DNA of 16,504 nucleotides from Bog-950 sp964423405 (GCA_964423405.1 CAYREY010000089.1:1-16504); one strand, 5' to 3'; positions 1-7,397 are shown, numbered from the stretch's first letter. Numbers and translations are program-made. Notes: generated by a model from the letters alone, not told the origin.

Positions 1-2
1 CT

Positions 3-1328
3 TTACAGGCTTATGGCGGCGCAACCGGCAATGTGGGTATAGGCACTGGTAGCCCGGCGGCTAAGTTAGATGTAAATGGTACTACCCGTTTAAATGGAGT
101 TGCCACTATGACCACGACTGCATTGGTTAACGGCAACCTGGGTGTAGGTGCCAGCAGCCCCGATGCCAAGGTTACTATACAACGCAATGGCGGTGCCGCA
201 GGCACCTACGATGATAACAAAACCTTATATGCCAGCGGCGTGTTTGGTACAGGCCAGAGCTACGATGGTGGTGTTGAGTTCCGCTACGAAAACAACACCC
301 AGGGTATAGGTTTTGGATACAACACCATATATGCCACTGGTACCGATGCTAATCAGGCACTCAATCTTATAGCCAAAGGCAGTTCGCACTTAACCCTGCA
401 GTCTTATGGAGGCGTAACAGGTAATGTGGGTATAGGTAATACCAGCCCTGGTTCTTTGCTGGAGATAGGTACTAACGCAAACTTTACAGGGAGCAGGCGC
501 ATGCGTATTTTAGGCTATGGCACCAGTGCATCTTCCGATGCCAGCCTTGAAATTGGTGATGGTAGCGGTGTTTACTGGCGATTCCTGCGCAACCAAAGCA
601 ATGAATTTGAAATGAACCTTTCGCATAGGCTTGGTATAATGGGTGCCAATGTGGGTATAGGTACACTTTCGGCAAGTGCTAAACTAGATGTAGTAGGTAC
701 CGTAAGGCTACAAAATTATACCAACGGCTTACTATCAGTCGATGGTAGCGGCAATCTTAGTGTAACAGCTAACTCTTCTACTTGGTCAACTAACGGCACC
801 CATATTTATAATGCTAATACAGGTAGTGTAGGTATCGGTACAAACAGCCCGTCAGAGAAATTGTTTGTAGATAACGGTAGTATAGGTATGGTACATGGCT
901 CGGGCTATGGCAACCGCGATAACAAGTGGCTTTCAGTAGGTGTGCCACCTAACATATCCAGTTATCCGCTTGGCCAAACCAATACTAACCTGTATGGTTT
1001 AACGGTACTAAACGAGTCAGATGGCCTTTTTGTAGGTTTAAGAGATTATGGTACTAACCGTAAAGATGCCTTGATTGCTTTTGGCGATGATGCTGAAGAT
1101 TTACTTCGTATTCAGTTTGGCAACAGCGATAAAATAGCAATTAACTACCAGGGTTATATGGGTTTTGGTAACACCGCACCTAAAGCCATGGTACACGTTA
1201 CCAGCGGCGATGTATATATTGAAAATACAGGACGTGGCGTTATTATGAAATCGCCTAACGGTAGTTGCTGGCGTATGACAGTTACCAACGCCGGCACGGC
1301 GCAGTTTGATGCTATCTCTTGTCCATAA
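3..1328 (+). CDS. Tail-fibre-like repetitive surface protein, 5'-truncated by the window
   Basis: The frame is open from base 3 and reads LQAYGGATGNVGIG before the first possible internal start (GTG at 33). The same phrase recurs inside the protein as LQSYGGVTGNVGIG (about 396-437), so the true start lies upstream and 33 is not the start. The visible 441 residues contain six degenerate copies of a G-N-V-G-I-G-T-x-S-P-x-x-K-L-x-V motif separated by variable beta-rich stretches. Such repeats are typical of Bacteroidota proteins related to phage tail fibres and trimeric adhesins; they form extended stalks. The C-terminus ends in SPNGSCWRMTVTNAG...ISCP, a terminal module I recall from other Bacteroidota repeat proteins of unknown function. 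No peptidase S74 chaperone domain and no T9SS sorting domain are visible at the C-terminus. Role is inferred to be extracellular. Family call is fairly secure; function is not. Confidence 0.75.
   Translation, partial: LQAYGGATGNVGIGTGSPAAKLDVNGTTRLNGVATMTTTALVNGNLGVGASSPDAKVTIQRNGGAAGTYDDNKTLYASGVFGTGQSYDGGVEFRYENNTQGIGFGYNTIYATGTDANQALNLIAKGSSHLTLQSYGGVTGNVGIGNTSPGSLLEIGTNANFTGSRRMRILGYGTSASSDASLEIGDGSGVYWRFLRNQSNEFEMNLSHRLGIMGANVGIGTLSASAKLDVVGTVRLQNYTNGLLSVDGSGNLSVTANSSTWSTNGTHIYNANTGSVGIGTNSPSEKLFVDNGSIGMVHGSGYGNRDNKWLSVGVPPNISSYPLGQTNTNLYGLTVLNESDGLFVGLRDYGTNRKDALIAFGDDAEDLLRIQFGNSDKIAINYQGYMGFGNTAPKAMVHVTSGDVYIENTGRGVIMKSPNGSCWRMTVTNAGTAQFDAISCP
27..1208 (+). repeat. Six degenerate GNVGIG-type protein repeats
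   Basis: Copies begin near 27, 132, 420, 645, 822 and 1152. At DNA level, copies 1, 3 and 4 share the stretch AATGTGGGTATAGG or nearly so. Spacing is irregular (about 105 to 330 bp), so these are protein-level motif repeats within a stalk rather than a tandem DNA array. Confidence 0.7.
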
Positions 1329-1355
1329 AGAATTACATAATTGTTTTAAGGTTAC

Positions 1356-1387
1356 GGGTCGGCACTGTGTGCCGGCCCTTTTATTTA
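1356..1387 (+). terminator. Rho-independent terminator after the tail-fibre-like gene
   Basis: A 10-bp stem (1356-1365 with 1369-1378, one T-G wobble) closes a 3-base loop and is followed by TTTTATTTA. It overlaps the last codons of the convergent DUF1543 gene, so the hairpin sits between two converging transcripts; the minus-strand side lacks a clean T-run. Confidence 0.75.
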
Positions 1388-2055
1388 TACTGTAGCGGTA
1401 TATATCCTGTTACGGTTTCGTTACTGCCGGGTTGGGTGGTTGGCTCCAGCACCAGTTTGTAATTGCTTACAATATCTTCTACGCAAATAACATCGTCTGC
1501 ATCAAACGCTATTTCGTGTTTGTCGTCAAAGTGGGCTTTGGCTTTTGTGCCTAATGCCTGTGGTGTATATTCTTTCATAAAGCTATGGCTGCGTAGTTGC
1601 GCCATGGCATCTGTTACACCGGTGGCTACCACAAACAGCTTTTTATGAAACTCTTCAAATTCACCTTCTTTATAACCGCCCAGGTTTACAAAGTATAGTT
1701 TCCTGTTGTCTTGCGTTGTGGTTGAATTTAAAGGCGTTATACGCACTTCATAGTTTCCGGCATACTCTACCTTCATCCAGGCATCTATATGCACTTTATC
1801 GCGTTCTGAAAGCGTTTTAAGCAGGCTTTCGCCAAGTTTGCCGGTGTCAACGCCGGGCAATAATTTCTTTAATTCGGTAGCTACATCGGCTACCAACGGC
1901 CGGTGCCAGAAAACTTTCATCTCATCGTAAAGGTCTTCAATACGGTTAGCTACTGCAAACATCACATCGTGTTGTTCGGTATTACGGCCTTTGGGTGTGC
2001 CGCCCAGCAGTATGCAAAACAGGTACAGCGGGCGCTCATTAATACTATTTTTCAT
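1381..2055 (-). CDS. DUF1543 domain-containing protein
   Basis: This 224-residue protein has no signal peptide or membrane segment and is probably cytoplasmic. It shows the DUF1543 signature twice: LYLFCILLGG...NTEQHDVMFAV at residues 10-35 and KLYFVNLGGYKEGEFEEFH...FVVA at 119-144. Each half has a hydrophobic strand, a Leu-Gly-Gly turn, then a Glu-x-x/Phe-His motif and a second hydrophobic strand, which indicates an internal duplication. The biochemical role of DUF1543 is not known to me, and I do not propose one. The gene runs opposite to its neighbours: it converges on the tail-fibre-like gene and diverges from the enoyl-CoA hydratase gene, with 84 bases to that gene's likely start. The ATG at 2055 is preceded by an A/T-rich leader without a Shine-Dalgarno site, as is usual in this phylum. 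Confidence 0.85.
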   Translation of the reverse strand: MKNSINERPLYLFCILLGGTPKGRNTEQHDVMFAVANRIEDLYDEMKVFWHRPLVADVATELKKLLPGVDTGKLGESLLKTLSERDKVHIDAWMKVEYAGNYEVRITPLNSTTTQDNRKLYFVNLGGYKEGEFEEFHKKLFVVATGVTDAMAQLRSHSFMKEYTPQALGTKAKAHFDDKHEIAFDADDVICVEDIVSNYKLVLEPTTQPGSNETVTGYIPLQYK

Positions 2056-2096
2056 AAAAATTAATTTTCGGTTATCCGGCTTTGAAATAAATCAGG

Positions 2097-2126
2097 TTTG
2101 CTCTATTGCCAAACTTTTTACTTTAG
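2097..2126 (+). promoter_or_regulatory. Bacteroidota-type promoter for the catabolic cluster
   Basis: TTTG at 2097-2100, an 18-base spacer, then TACTTTAG at 2119-2126, one mismatch from the Bacteroidota -7 consensus TAnnTTTG. The element ends 13 bases before the ATG at 2140, so it argues against any start upstream (the open frame reaches back to 2098) and implies a very short leader. Confidence 0.55.
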
Positions 2127-2139
2127 CAATCATCACAAA

Positions 2140-2967
2140 ATGGAATATATGCTTTTTACTACCGAGCAACTACAGGATATAAGCCAATATAAATTTGCGC
2201 ACCTGCTGGTTGAAGAGAAAGACCACCTGTTAACTTTAACGCTTAACCGTCCCGAAAAAAAGAATGCACTAAACCCCGTATTGTTTAACGAGCTGGCCTT
2301 TGCATTATCGTATGCCGCCTGGAGCCGCGCAGTTTGGGGAGTAGTAATAGCTGCCAATGGCGATGTATTTTGCGCCGGTGCCGATTTAAAGGCTTTTGCC
2401 GGTGCCAGCGAACAAACTACATCTACCGTACCACAGGCCACTGCCGAGGTGGTTATTGGCGATGTATTTAATGCGCTGCATAAACCCTGTATAGCAAAAG
2501 TACATGCACCGGTATATGCCGGTGGATTTTTGATAGTATGCGGTTGCACACATGTGGTGGCTTCTGCCAACGCCACGTTCAGCCTGCCCGAGGTTAAACG
2601 CGGTTTGTATCCGTTTCAGGTAATGCAAAGCCTGCTGCAGATTATGCCTGCCCGTACCGTGCTCGATTTATGTATGCGTGCCCGTACGCTAACATCTGCC
2701 GAAGCAGAAAAAACAGGGTTGGTTAGCAAAGTGGTAGAGGGCGATAAGTTGAATGCCGAAGTGCAGGCATTGGTAGATGAAATATTCCAGTACTCACCAT
2801 CTGCAATCCGGTTAGGGCTGGAGGCCTTCGATAACCTGAAAAGCATACCGGCGGCCGAGGCGCACCGCTACTTAAAACAAATGCTGGGCGAGTGTATTCA
2901 AACCGAAGATGCCGCAGAAGGCATGGCTGCTTTTATAGAAAAACGCAAACCTGTCTGGAAAGGATAA
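2140..2967 (+). CDS. Enoyl-CoA hydratase/isomerase (crotonase) family protein
   Basis: A 275-residue crotonase-fold protein, the usual length for the family. The family binds acyl-CoA and stabilises an enolate in an oxyanion hole. Visible motifs: LTLNRPEKKNALN near residues 33-45, the first oxyanion segment VVIAANGDVFCAGADLKAF at 68-86, the second at VHAPVYAGGFLIVCGC (121-136), and FSLPEVKRGLYP at 147-158. Glu151 aligns with the second catalytic Glu of rat crotonase (Glu164), but the position of the first (Glu144) is Leu131, and the usual Cys-Asp after it is Cys-Thr. A classical two-Glu hydratase is therefore doubtful; an isomerase, a lyase-type crotonase or a methylglutaconyl-type hydratase is possible. 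Start chosen at 2140 (MEYMLF) because the promoter lies at 2097-2126; 2149 is an alternative. First gene of a likely operon with the two downstream genes. Confidence 0.85.
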   Translation: MEYMLFTTEQLQDISQYKFAHLLVEEKDHLLTLTLNRPEKKNALNPVLFNELAFALSYAAWSRAVWGVVIAANGDVFCAGADLKAFAGASEQTTSTVPQATAEVVIGDVFNALHKPCIAKVHAPVYAGGFLIVCGCTHVVASANATFSLPEVKRGLYPFQVMQSLLQIMPARTVLDLCMRARTLTSAEAEKTGLVSKVVEGDKLNAEVQALVDEIFQYSPSAIRLGLEAFDNLKSIPAAEAHRYLKQMLGECIQTEDAAEGMAAFIEKRKPVWKG

Positions 2968-3024
2968 CTCTTATTTTTTTGTTCTAATCTCATTACTAAA
3001 TACTAACTACTCAATACTCACTCT

Positions 3025-3885
3025 ATGGCTAAAAAAATAGTAATTACAGCATCGCTCACAGGCGTGTTGGCTACACGTGCACAATGCCCGTACATACCTT
3101 ACACACCTAAAGAAATAGCGCTGGAAGGTAAGCGCGCTGTTGATGCCGGTGCCAGTGTTTTACACATTCACGCCCGCCAGGATAGCGGTGCGCCGGCTTA
3201 TGACATTGAAACCTACCGCCAGATAGGAGAGGAGGTTCGTTTACTGTGCCCCGATGTGCTGATTAACTACAGCACCGGTGCCATAGGGCTGAGCAAAGAA
3301 GAGCGGATACAACACGTACTGGCGCTTAAGCCCGACATGGCTGCCTTGAACATGGGTAGTATGAACTATGGTATTTACTCGCCTAAAACAAAATCTTTCT
3401 ATCACGATTTTGTTTTCCAGAATCCCTTTAGCGAGATACAGTTTTACCTCGAAAAAATGAAAGAAGTAGGCACCATACCCGAAATGGAAGTGTTTGATAA
3501 CGGCCATATCAATAACGCCTCACCGCTTATCGATATGGGCTTACTTCAAAAACCCTATGTTTTCAGTTTCGTAATGGGTGTGTTGGGTGGTATCCCTATC
3601 AGCACACGCAACCTGTTACACCAGGCAGCCAGCGTGCCCGAAGGTTCGCACTGGCAGGTAATTGGTATTGGCCGTAAACAATGGCAGGCCATAGCGGCTG
3701 CTATTACAATCGATGGCCACGTACGTGCCGGGTTAGAAGATAACTTCTACCTGCCCGAAGGCGAAATGGCCCGCAGCAATGGTGAACTGATAGATGCGGC
3801 AGCCAAACTGGTACGCATGATGGGCCGCGAAGTAGCAACTATTGCCGAAACCCGCGCCATGCTTAACAAACCACTTACTACCTAA
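3025..3885 (+). CDS. Beta-keto acid cleavage enzyme (BKACE, DUF849 / 3-keto-5-aminohexanoate cleavage family)
   Basis: 286 residues, full family length, cytoplasmic TIM barrel. BKACE enzymes react a beta-keto acid with acetyl-CoA to give acetoacetate and a new CoA ester; the founding member, Kce, acts in lysine fermentation. The zinc ligands are visible: HIHAR at 47-51 (His47, His49) and the Glu of GLEDN (about 238). Other family blocks are NYSTGAIG near 80-87, MEVFDNGH near 154, and GRKQWQAIAAAITIDGHVRAGLEDN. The substrate cannot be read by eye, because family members differ in side-chain pocket residues. It follows the crotonase gene by 57 bases and precedes the SDR gene by 50, on the same strand with no terminator in between. 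Start ATG at 3025 gives the standard KIVITASLTG N-terminus. Confidence 0.92.
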   Translation: MAKKIVITASLTGVLATRAQCPYIPYTPKEIALEGKRAVDAGASVLHIHARQDSGAPAYDIETYRQIGEEVRLLCPDVLINYSTGAIGLSKEERIQHVLALKPDMAALNMGSMNYGIYSPKTKSFYHDFVFQNPFSEIQFYLEKMKEVGTIPEMEVFDNGHINNASPLIDMGLLQKPYVFSFVMGVLGGIPISTRNLLHQAASVPEGSHWQVIGIGRKQWQAIAAAITIDGHVRAGLEDNFYLPEGEMARSNGELIDAAAKLVRMMGREVATIAETRAMLNKPLTT

Positions 3886-3888
3886 ACC

Positions 3889-3904
3889 ATACGTAGCTAC
3901 GTAT
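3889..3904. promoter_or_regulatory. Perfect 16-bp palindrome between BKACE and SDR genes
   Basis: ATACGTAGCTACGTAT is identical to its reverse complement. It starts 4 bases after the BKACE stop codon and ends 31 bases before the SDR start. It could be a binding site for a dimeric regulator or a small RNA hairpin within the operon transcript. No T-run follows directly, so it is not a typical terminator. Confidence 0.5.
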
Positions 3905-3935
3905 TTATATCTAACACAAATAATCACCTCATAGT

Positions 3936-4706
3936 ATGTTTCAATCTAATTTATTTCAAGGTAAAGTAGCGCTGGTAACCGGCGGTGGCAGTGGTATTGG
4001 CTATGCTATTGCCCGGCAACTGTTACAGCTGGGTGCAACAGTAGTTATTTCATCGCGTAAAGAAGACCGACTGAAATCGGCTGTAGAAAAACTCGCAGAA
4101 TTTGGTAAAGTACGGTATGCTATTCTCGATATCCGCGAAACTGAACAGATAGAGCAGTTAGCACTGAATATTAAAGAAAACGAAGGTAAGCTGGATATAC
4201 TGGTAAACAACGCCGGTGGCCAGTTTCCATCACCTGCCGAAGATATTTCATTCAAAGGCTGGAATGCGGTAATAAACAACAACCTGAACGGTACTTTTTA
4301 TGTTACCCAAACCATGGCTAAGCACTTTTTTATTCCCGGTAAAAACGGTACAATAGTTAATATAATAGCTAATGTGTTTCGTGGTTTTCCGGGCATGGCA
4401 CATACCGGTGCAGCCCGTGCAGGTGTAGAAAACCTTACCAAAACACTGGCCGTAGAATGGAGCCGGTATGGTATTAACATAAACGCTGTAGCGCCGGGCA
4501 TCATAAAAAGCACTGGTCTGGAGCAATATCCGCCCGAGTTTTTACAGGGCGTAGAAGCATCTATACCTGCCAAGAAACTGGGCACTACCGAAGAGGTAGG
4601 CTGGCTGACGGTGTTTTTGTGCAGCCCTATGGCACAGTATATAACCGGCGAAACGGTTTACATAGATGGTGGCCAACGCCTTTGGGGCGATTTATGGAAG
4701 ATGTAA
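3936..4706 (+). CDS. Short-chain dehydrogenase/reductase, trans-2-enoyl-CoA / 2,4-dienoyl-CoA reductase-like
   Basis: 256-residue Rossmann-fold oxidoreductase. The nucleotide motif TGGGSGIG is at 15-22, with Arg41 after the second strand (ISSRKEDRL), which favours NADP(H). NNAG is at 91-94, followed by GQFPSPAEDISFKGWNAV, which closely resembles the block in peroxisomal trans-2-enoyl-CoA reductase (PECR). The canonical YxxxK is missing: the aligned stretch is TGAAR at 157-161 within HTGAARAGVENLTK. PECR- and DECR-type enoyl/dienoyl-CoA reductases also deviate here, which supports a CoA-ester reductase rather than an alcohol dehydrogenase. C-terminal ITGETVYIDGGQRL is standard SDR. Last gene of the catabolic set, directly followed by a strong terminator. 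Fold certain; substrate inferred. Confidence 0.88.
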   Translation: MFQSNLFQGKVALVTGGGSGIGYAIARQLLQLGATVVISSRKEDRLKSAVEKLAEFGKVRYAILDIRETEQIEQLALNIKENEGKLDILVNNAGGQFPSPAEDISFKGWNAVINNNLNGTFYVTQTMAKHFFIPGKNGTIVNIIANVFRGFPGMAHTGAARAGVENLTKTLAVEWSRYGININAVAPGIIKSTGLEQYPPEFLQGVEASIPAKKLGTTEEVGWLTVFLCSPMAQYITGETVYIDGGQRLWGDLWKM

Positions 4707-4724
4707 TACACTACACACAGCGCT

Positions 4725-4758
4725 AAAAAGCCCCTGAAAGCCCTTTCAGGGGCTTTTT
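4725..4758 (+). terminator. Terminator closing the catabolic cluster
   Basis: A perfect 15-bp inverted repeat (4725-4739 with 4744-4758) around a 4-base loop. The stem runs from A5 on the left through a GC-rich core to T5 on the right, so it can work in both directions. It separates the catabolic cluster from the T9SS cluster. Confidence 0.92.
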
Positions 4759-4873
4759 GTTTGTTAGTTTTTAATTAGAAGTGGTTAGGGCGATAATTAA
4801 CAAAACGGCCTAAAAGTGCGGTTTAAATGCAAAACGCATTGTTACTTAAAATCTAATTCGTTATTTTCATTTT

Positions 4874-5857
4874 GTGAACAAGCTGTGCAGGTATATCCTG
4901 CTGTTTTTTTCTGTAACTGGTTGGTGTATAAATAGCAACGCTCAAACCGAGCCGCAGTTTACCCAATACATGCTTAACCGTTATCTGGTAAATCCCGCCT
5001 ACGCCGGCCATTTCGATGGGCTGGAGGTTGCTGCCCTGCACCGTAGCCAGTACGTTGGTATTGCTAACCGTTTTATTGCCAGCCAGGGGCTCAATTTTAA
5101 TGTGGCTGTAGATGCTATCAGCTCAGGTGTGGGTGTTACCGCTATTAATGATATTATTGGTTTTCAACGTTCTACATACGTAAATTTGAATTACGCCTAC
5201 CGCAAAAAATTTAAGTGGGGCAAAATGGGCATTGGTGTGGGTTTGGGCCTGGTTCAAACATCTATTGCCGGCGATAAGTTACGTGCCCCCGATGGTGTTT
5301 ACAACGGTGGGGTAAACCATAACGACGACTACCTGCCCAACACCATGCAACAGGGTATTGCGCCCGACTTTTCATTCGGTATTTACTTCAACAACGATAA
5401 GTATTTTGCCGGTGCCAGCATTAACCATATTGCTTTTACCTCGGCCACCATCAAAAGCGAAACAGGCGGCAAAACAAAACTGAATTTTGCCCGAAACCTG
5501 TTATTTACAGGCGGTTACGACTTTACCATTTCCCCTAAGTTTTCGCTTATGCCTTCGGCAATGGTTAAAACCGATTTGCGGAAAGTACAGGTAGACCTTG
5601 GCCTTACAGCCACCATTATCAACAATATCATAACCGGAATTTCGTTTAGAGGATATACTAAAAAAACGATTGATGCGTTAGCCATAGTTTTGGGTTTTAA
5701 GTACAAGGGCGTGCAACTGGCATATTCGTACGATGCCAACCTGTCGTACCTTACAAAATTCAACACTGGTTCACACGAGGTTAGCTTAAGTTACCGGTAC
5801 CCGTTTAAGAAGAGAGAAAGCAGAGGATATTTTTATCGTAATCCACGGTATTACTAG
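4874..5857 (+). CDS. PorP/SprF family type IX secretion outer-membrane protein
   Basis: 327 residues beginning with a signal peptide (charged start, hydrophobic stretch, cleavage near SNAQ at about 21-24). Next comes the family hallmark PQFTQYMLNRYLVNPAYAG at about 27-45, then alternating beta-strand patterns expected of an outer-membrane barrel and a Tyr/Arg-rich C-terminal strand. PorP/SprF proteins partner with the GldK/PorK ring and gliding adhesins in T9SS. The start is GTG at 4874: the frame has an upstream stop at 4847, no ATG lies between, and GTG gives an intact signal peptide (MNKLCRYILL). It lies just upstream of gldK, the same order as porP-porK-porL-porM-porN in Porphyromonas gingivalis, which supports a core T9SS PorP rather than one of the many stray SprF-like paralogues. 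A 171-base gap with a probable promoter separates it from gldK. Confidence 0.88.
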   Translation: MNKLCRYILLFFSVTGWCINSNAQTEPQFTQYMLNRYLVNPAYAGHFDGLEVAALHRSQYVGIANRFIASQGLNFNVAVDAISSGVGVTAINDIIGFQRSTYVNLNYAYRKKFKWGKMGIGVGLGLVQTSIAGDKLRAPDGVYNGGVNHNDDYLPNTMQQGIAPDFSFGIYFNNDKYFAGASINHIAFTSATIKSETGGKTKLNFARNLLFTGGYDFTISPKFSLMPSAMVKTDLRKVQVDLGLTATIINNIITGISFRGYTKKTIDALAIVLGFKYKGVQLAYSYDANLSYLTKFNTGSHEVSLSYRYPFKKRESRGYFYRNPRYY

Positions 5858-5956
5858 TGTAAAAAACAGGTTTAGTGTTGTATGGTAAAATGTGCAACAA
5901 ATACACCTAAAAAAACGTAATTAACAGACGCCAAAAACAATTTTTTTTCAGTACTA

Positions 5957-5984
5957 TTGTAAAATCAAAATCTTATTACATTTA
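5957..5984 (+). promoter_or_regulatory. Probable promoter for gldKLMN
   Basis: TTG at 5957-5959, a 17-base spacer, then TACATTTA at 5977-5984, one mismatch from TAnnTTTG. It would start transcription roughly 35-40 bases upstream of the gldK ATG. The long gap after porP makes an internal promoter plausible; read-through from porP is also possible, since I see no terminator in between. Confidence 0.5.
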
Positions 5985-6028
5985 CCGCTCTTAAAAAAAT
6001 CAGGGGAAAAACTATCAAATTAAAACGC

Positions 6029-7294
6029 ATGAAAAATTTACAAGGTCTTCTAGGCAAAGCTTCACTCGCGCTTTTGCTTTTTGTTGCAGGTTGTAAAGGG
6101 GGTTACAACGGGCAGCTTCTCGGAGAACTCGACCGACCGAAGTGGAATCCGATAACACCATACGGTATGGTGTTCATTCCATCAGGCGTGTTGCATATCG
6201 GTCCAAGCGATCAGGATGTAAACGCTTCGCTTCAGGCCCGTGCCAAGCAAGTGTCTATCGTTGGTTTCTACATGGACGATACCGAAATCACTAACAACGA
6301 GTACCGTCAGTTTATCAACTACGTGCGCGACTCTGTTGCTCACGCGTTGCTATCGCACACCAAAGAAGATCCGGATGGCGGCAAAAGCCAGCTTGACTGG
6401 AATAAGTCAATTGAGTGGAGCGGCAAAAATAAAGACGAAGCTTTGGAAGAAATCTACTTACCTGAAGATGAGCGTGTGTGGGGTAAGAAGGAGCTTGACC
6501 TGCGCAAACTTAAATACGATTACGAGTGGTTTGATTACAAAGCTGCTTCGTTAACCAAAAACAGAGGCAAAGCCCGTACCAGCTTCATCCACAAAGAAAA
6601 CGTAGATGTATACCCTGATACACTGGTTTGGGTAAGAGACTTCTCATACTCGTACAACGAGCCTATGACCCGTAACTACTTCCACCACCCTGCATTTGAT
6701 GATTACCCTGTTGTAGGTGTTACCTGGCCACAGGCTAATGCTTTCTGCTACTGGAGAACCCGCCTGTGGGAAGATTACAGAACTCCACGTGGCGAGCCTT
6801 TGATGGATATCTTCCGTTTACCAACCGAGCATGAGTGGGAATATGCAGCACGTGGCGGCAAAAAACTGGCTCCTTACCCTTGGGGTGGTCCTTATGTTCG
6901 TAACTCTAAAGGTTGTATACTGGCTAACTTTAAACCTGGCCGTGGTAACTACCCAGAGGATGGTGGTTTCTATACTGTGCGTGGCGATGCTTACTGGCCA
7001 AATGATTACGGTTTATACTGTATGGCTGGTAACGTAGCTGAGTGGACTTCATCTGCTTTCTACGAAAATTCATACTCTTTCATACACGATCTTAACCCGG
7101 ATATCCGTTACGATGCCGAAACTACTGAACCAGAAGCTATGAAGCGTAAAGTTACGCGCGGTGGCTCATGGAAAGATATTGGCTACTATATCGAAACCGG
7201 TACCCGTCACTGGGAGTATGCCGACTCTGCTAAGTCTTACGTAGGCTTCCGTTGCATTACTACATTCCTGGGTCGCGATATAACCGACAACTAG
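6029..7294 (+). CDS. gldK: Gliding motility / T9SS lipoprotein GldK (PorK)
   Basis: 421 residues. GldK is an outer-membrane lipoprotein that with GldN forms the large periplasmic ring of the type IX secretion system. The N-terminus is a lipoprotein signal with lipobox VAGC and acylated Cys22. The rest is one formylglycine-generating-enzyme-like (FGE-sulfatase) domain: PYGMVFIPSG near 44-53, FYMDDTEITNNEYRQFI, HPAFDDYPVVGVTWPQANAFCYW, RLPTEHEWEYAARGG at about 264-278, GNVAEWTSS from 334, RGGSWKD from 377 and GFRC near the end. In this family the fold is structural, and GldK is not known to be an enzyme. Followed at 103 bases by gldL; an A-rich leader precedes the ATG. The order porP-gldK-gldL-gldM-gldN confirms identity. 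Confidence 0.95.
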   Translation: MKNLQGLLGKASLALLLFVAGCKGGYNGQLLGELDRPKWNPITPYGMVFIPSGVLHIGPSDQDVNASLQARAKQVSIVGFYMDDTEITNNEYRQFINYVRDSVAHALLSHTKEDPDGGKSQLDWNKSIEWSGKNKDEALEEIYLPEDERVWGKKELDLRKLKYDYEWFDYKAASLTKNRGKARTSFIHKENVDVYPDTLVWVRDFSYSYNEPMTRNYFHHPAFDDYPVVGVTWPQANAFCYWRTRLWEDYRTPRGEPLMDIFRLPTEHEWEYAARGGKKLAPYPWGGPYVRNSKGCILANFKPGRGNYPEDGGFYTVRGDAYWPNDYGLYCMAGNVAEWTSSAFYENSYSFIHDLNPDIRYDAETTEPEAMKRKVTRGGSWKDIGYYIETGTRHWEYADSAKSYVGFRCITTFLGRDITDN

Positions 7295-7397
7295 TAGTTG
7301 TTCACGACCAACCTTTAATTTTTGTAGATACACATTTGTAAAGTTTTTCAACCAAAAACTAAATATCACTTTTATTTAACCTTAAACTAAAACTAAA

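Noticed and set aside
3..1328. Prophage tail region
   Set aside because: The repeats are tail-fibre-like, but there are no capsid, portal, terminase, lysis or integrase genes next to it, and the neighbours are housekeeping or metabolic genes.
2098..2139. Upstream in-frame ATG (2098) as the start of the crotonase gene
   Set aside because: It overlaps the promoter-like element, and the extra residues MLYCQTFYFSNHHK do not look like a crotonase N-terminus.
4826..4840. Small hairpin AATGC/GCATT with an A-rich loop upstream of porP, considered as an operator
   Set aside because: Only 5 bp with no second copy and no conserved context visible; too likely by chance.
6240..6554. 104-residue plus-strand frame inside gldK
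   Set aside because: Shadow of gldK in another frame; its composition is driven by the gldK codons, and the gldK frame has full domain support.
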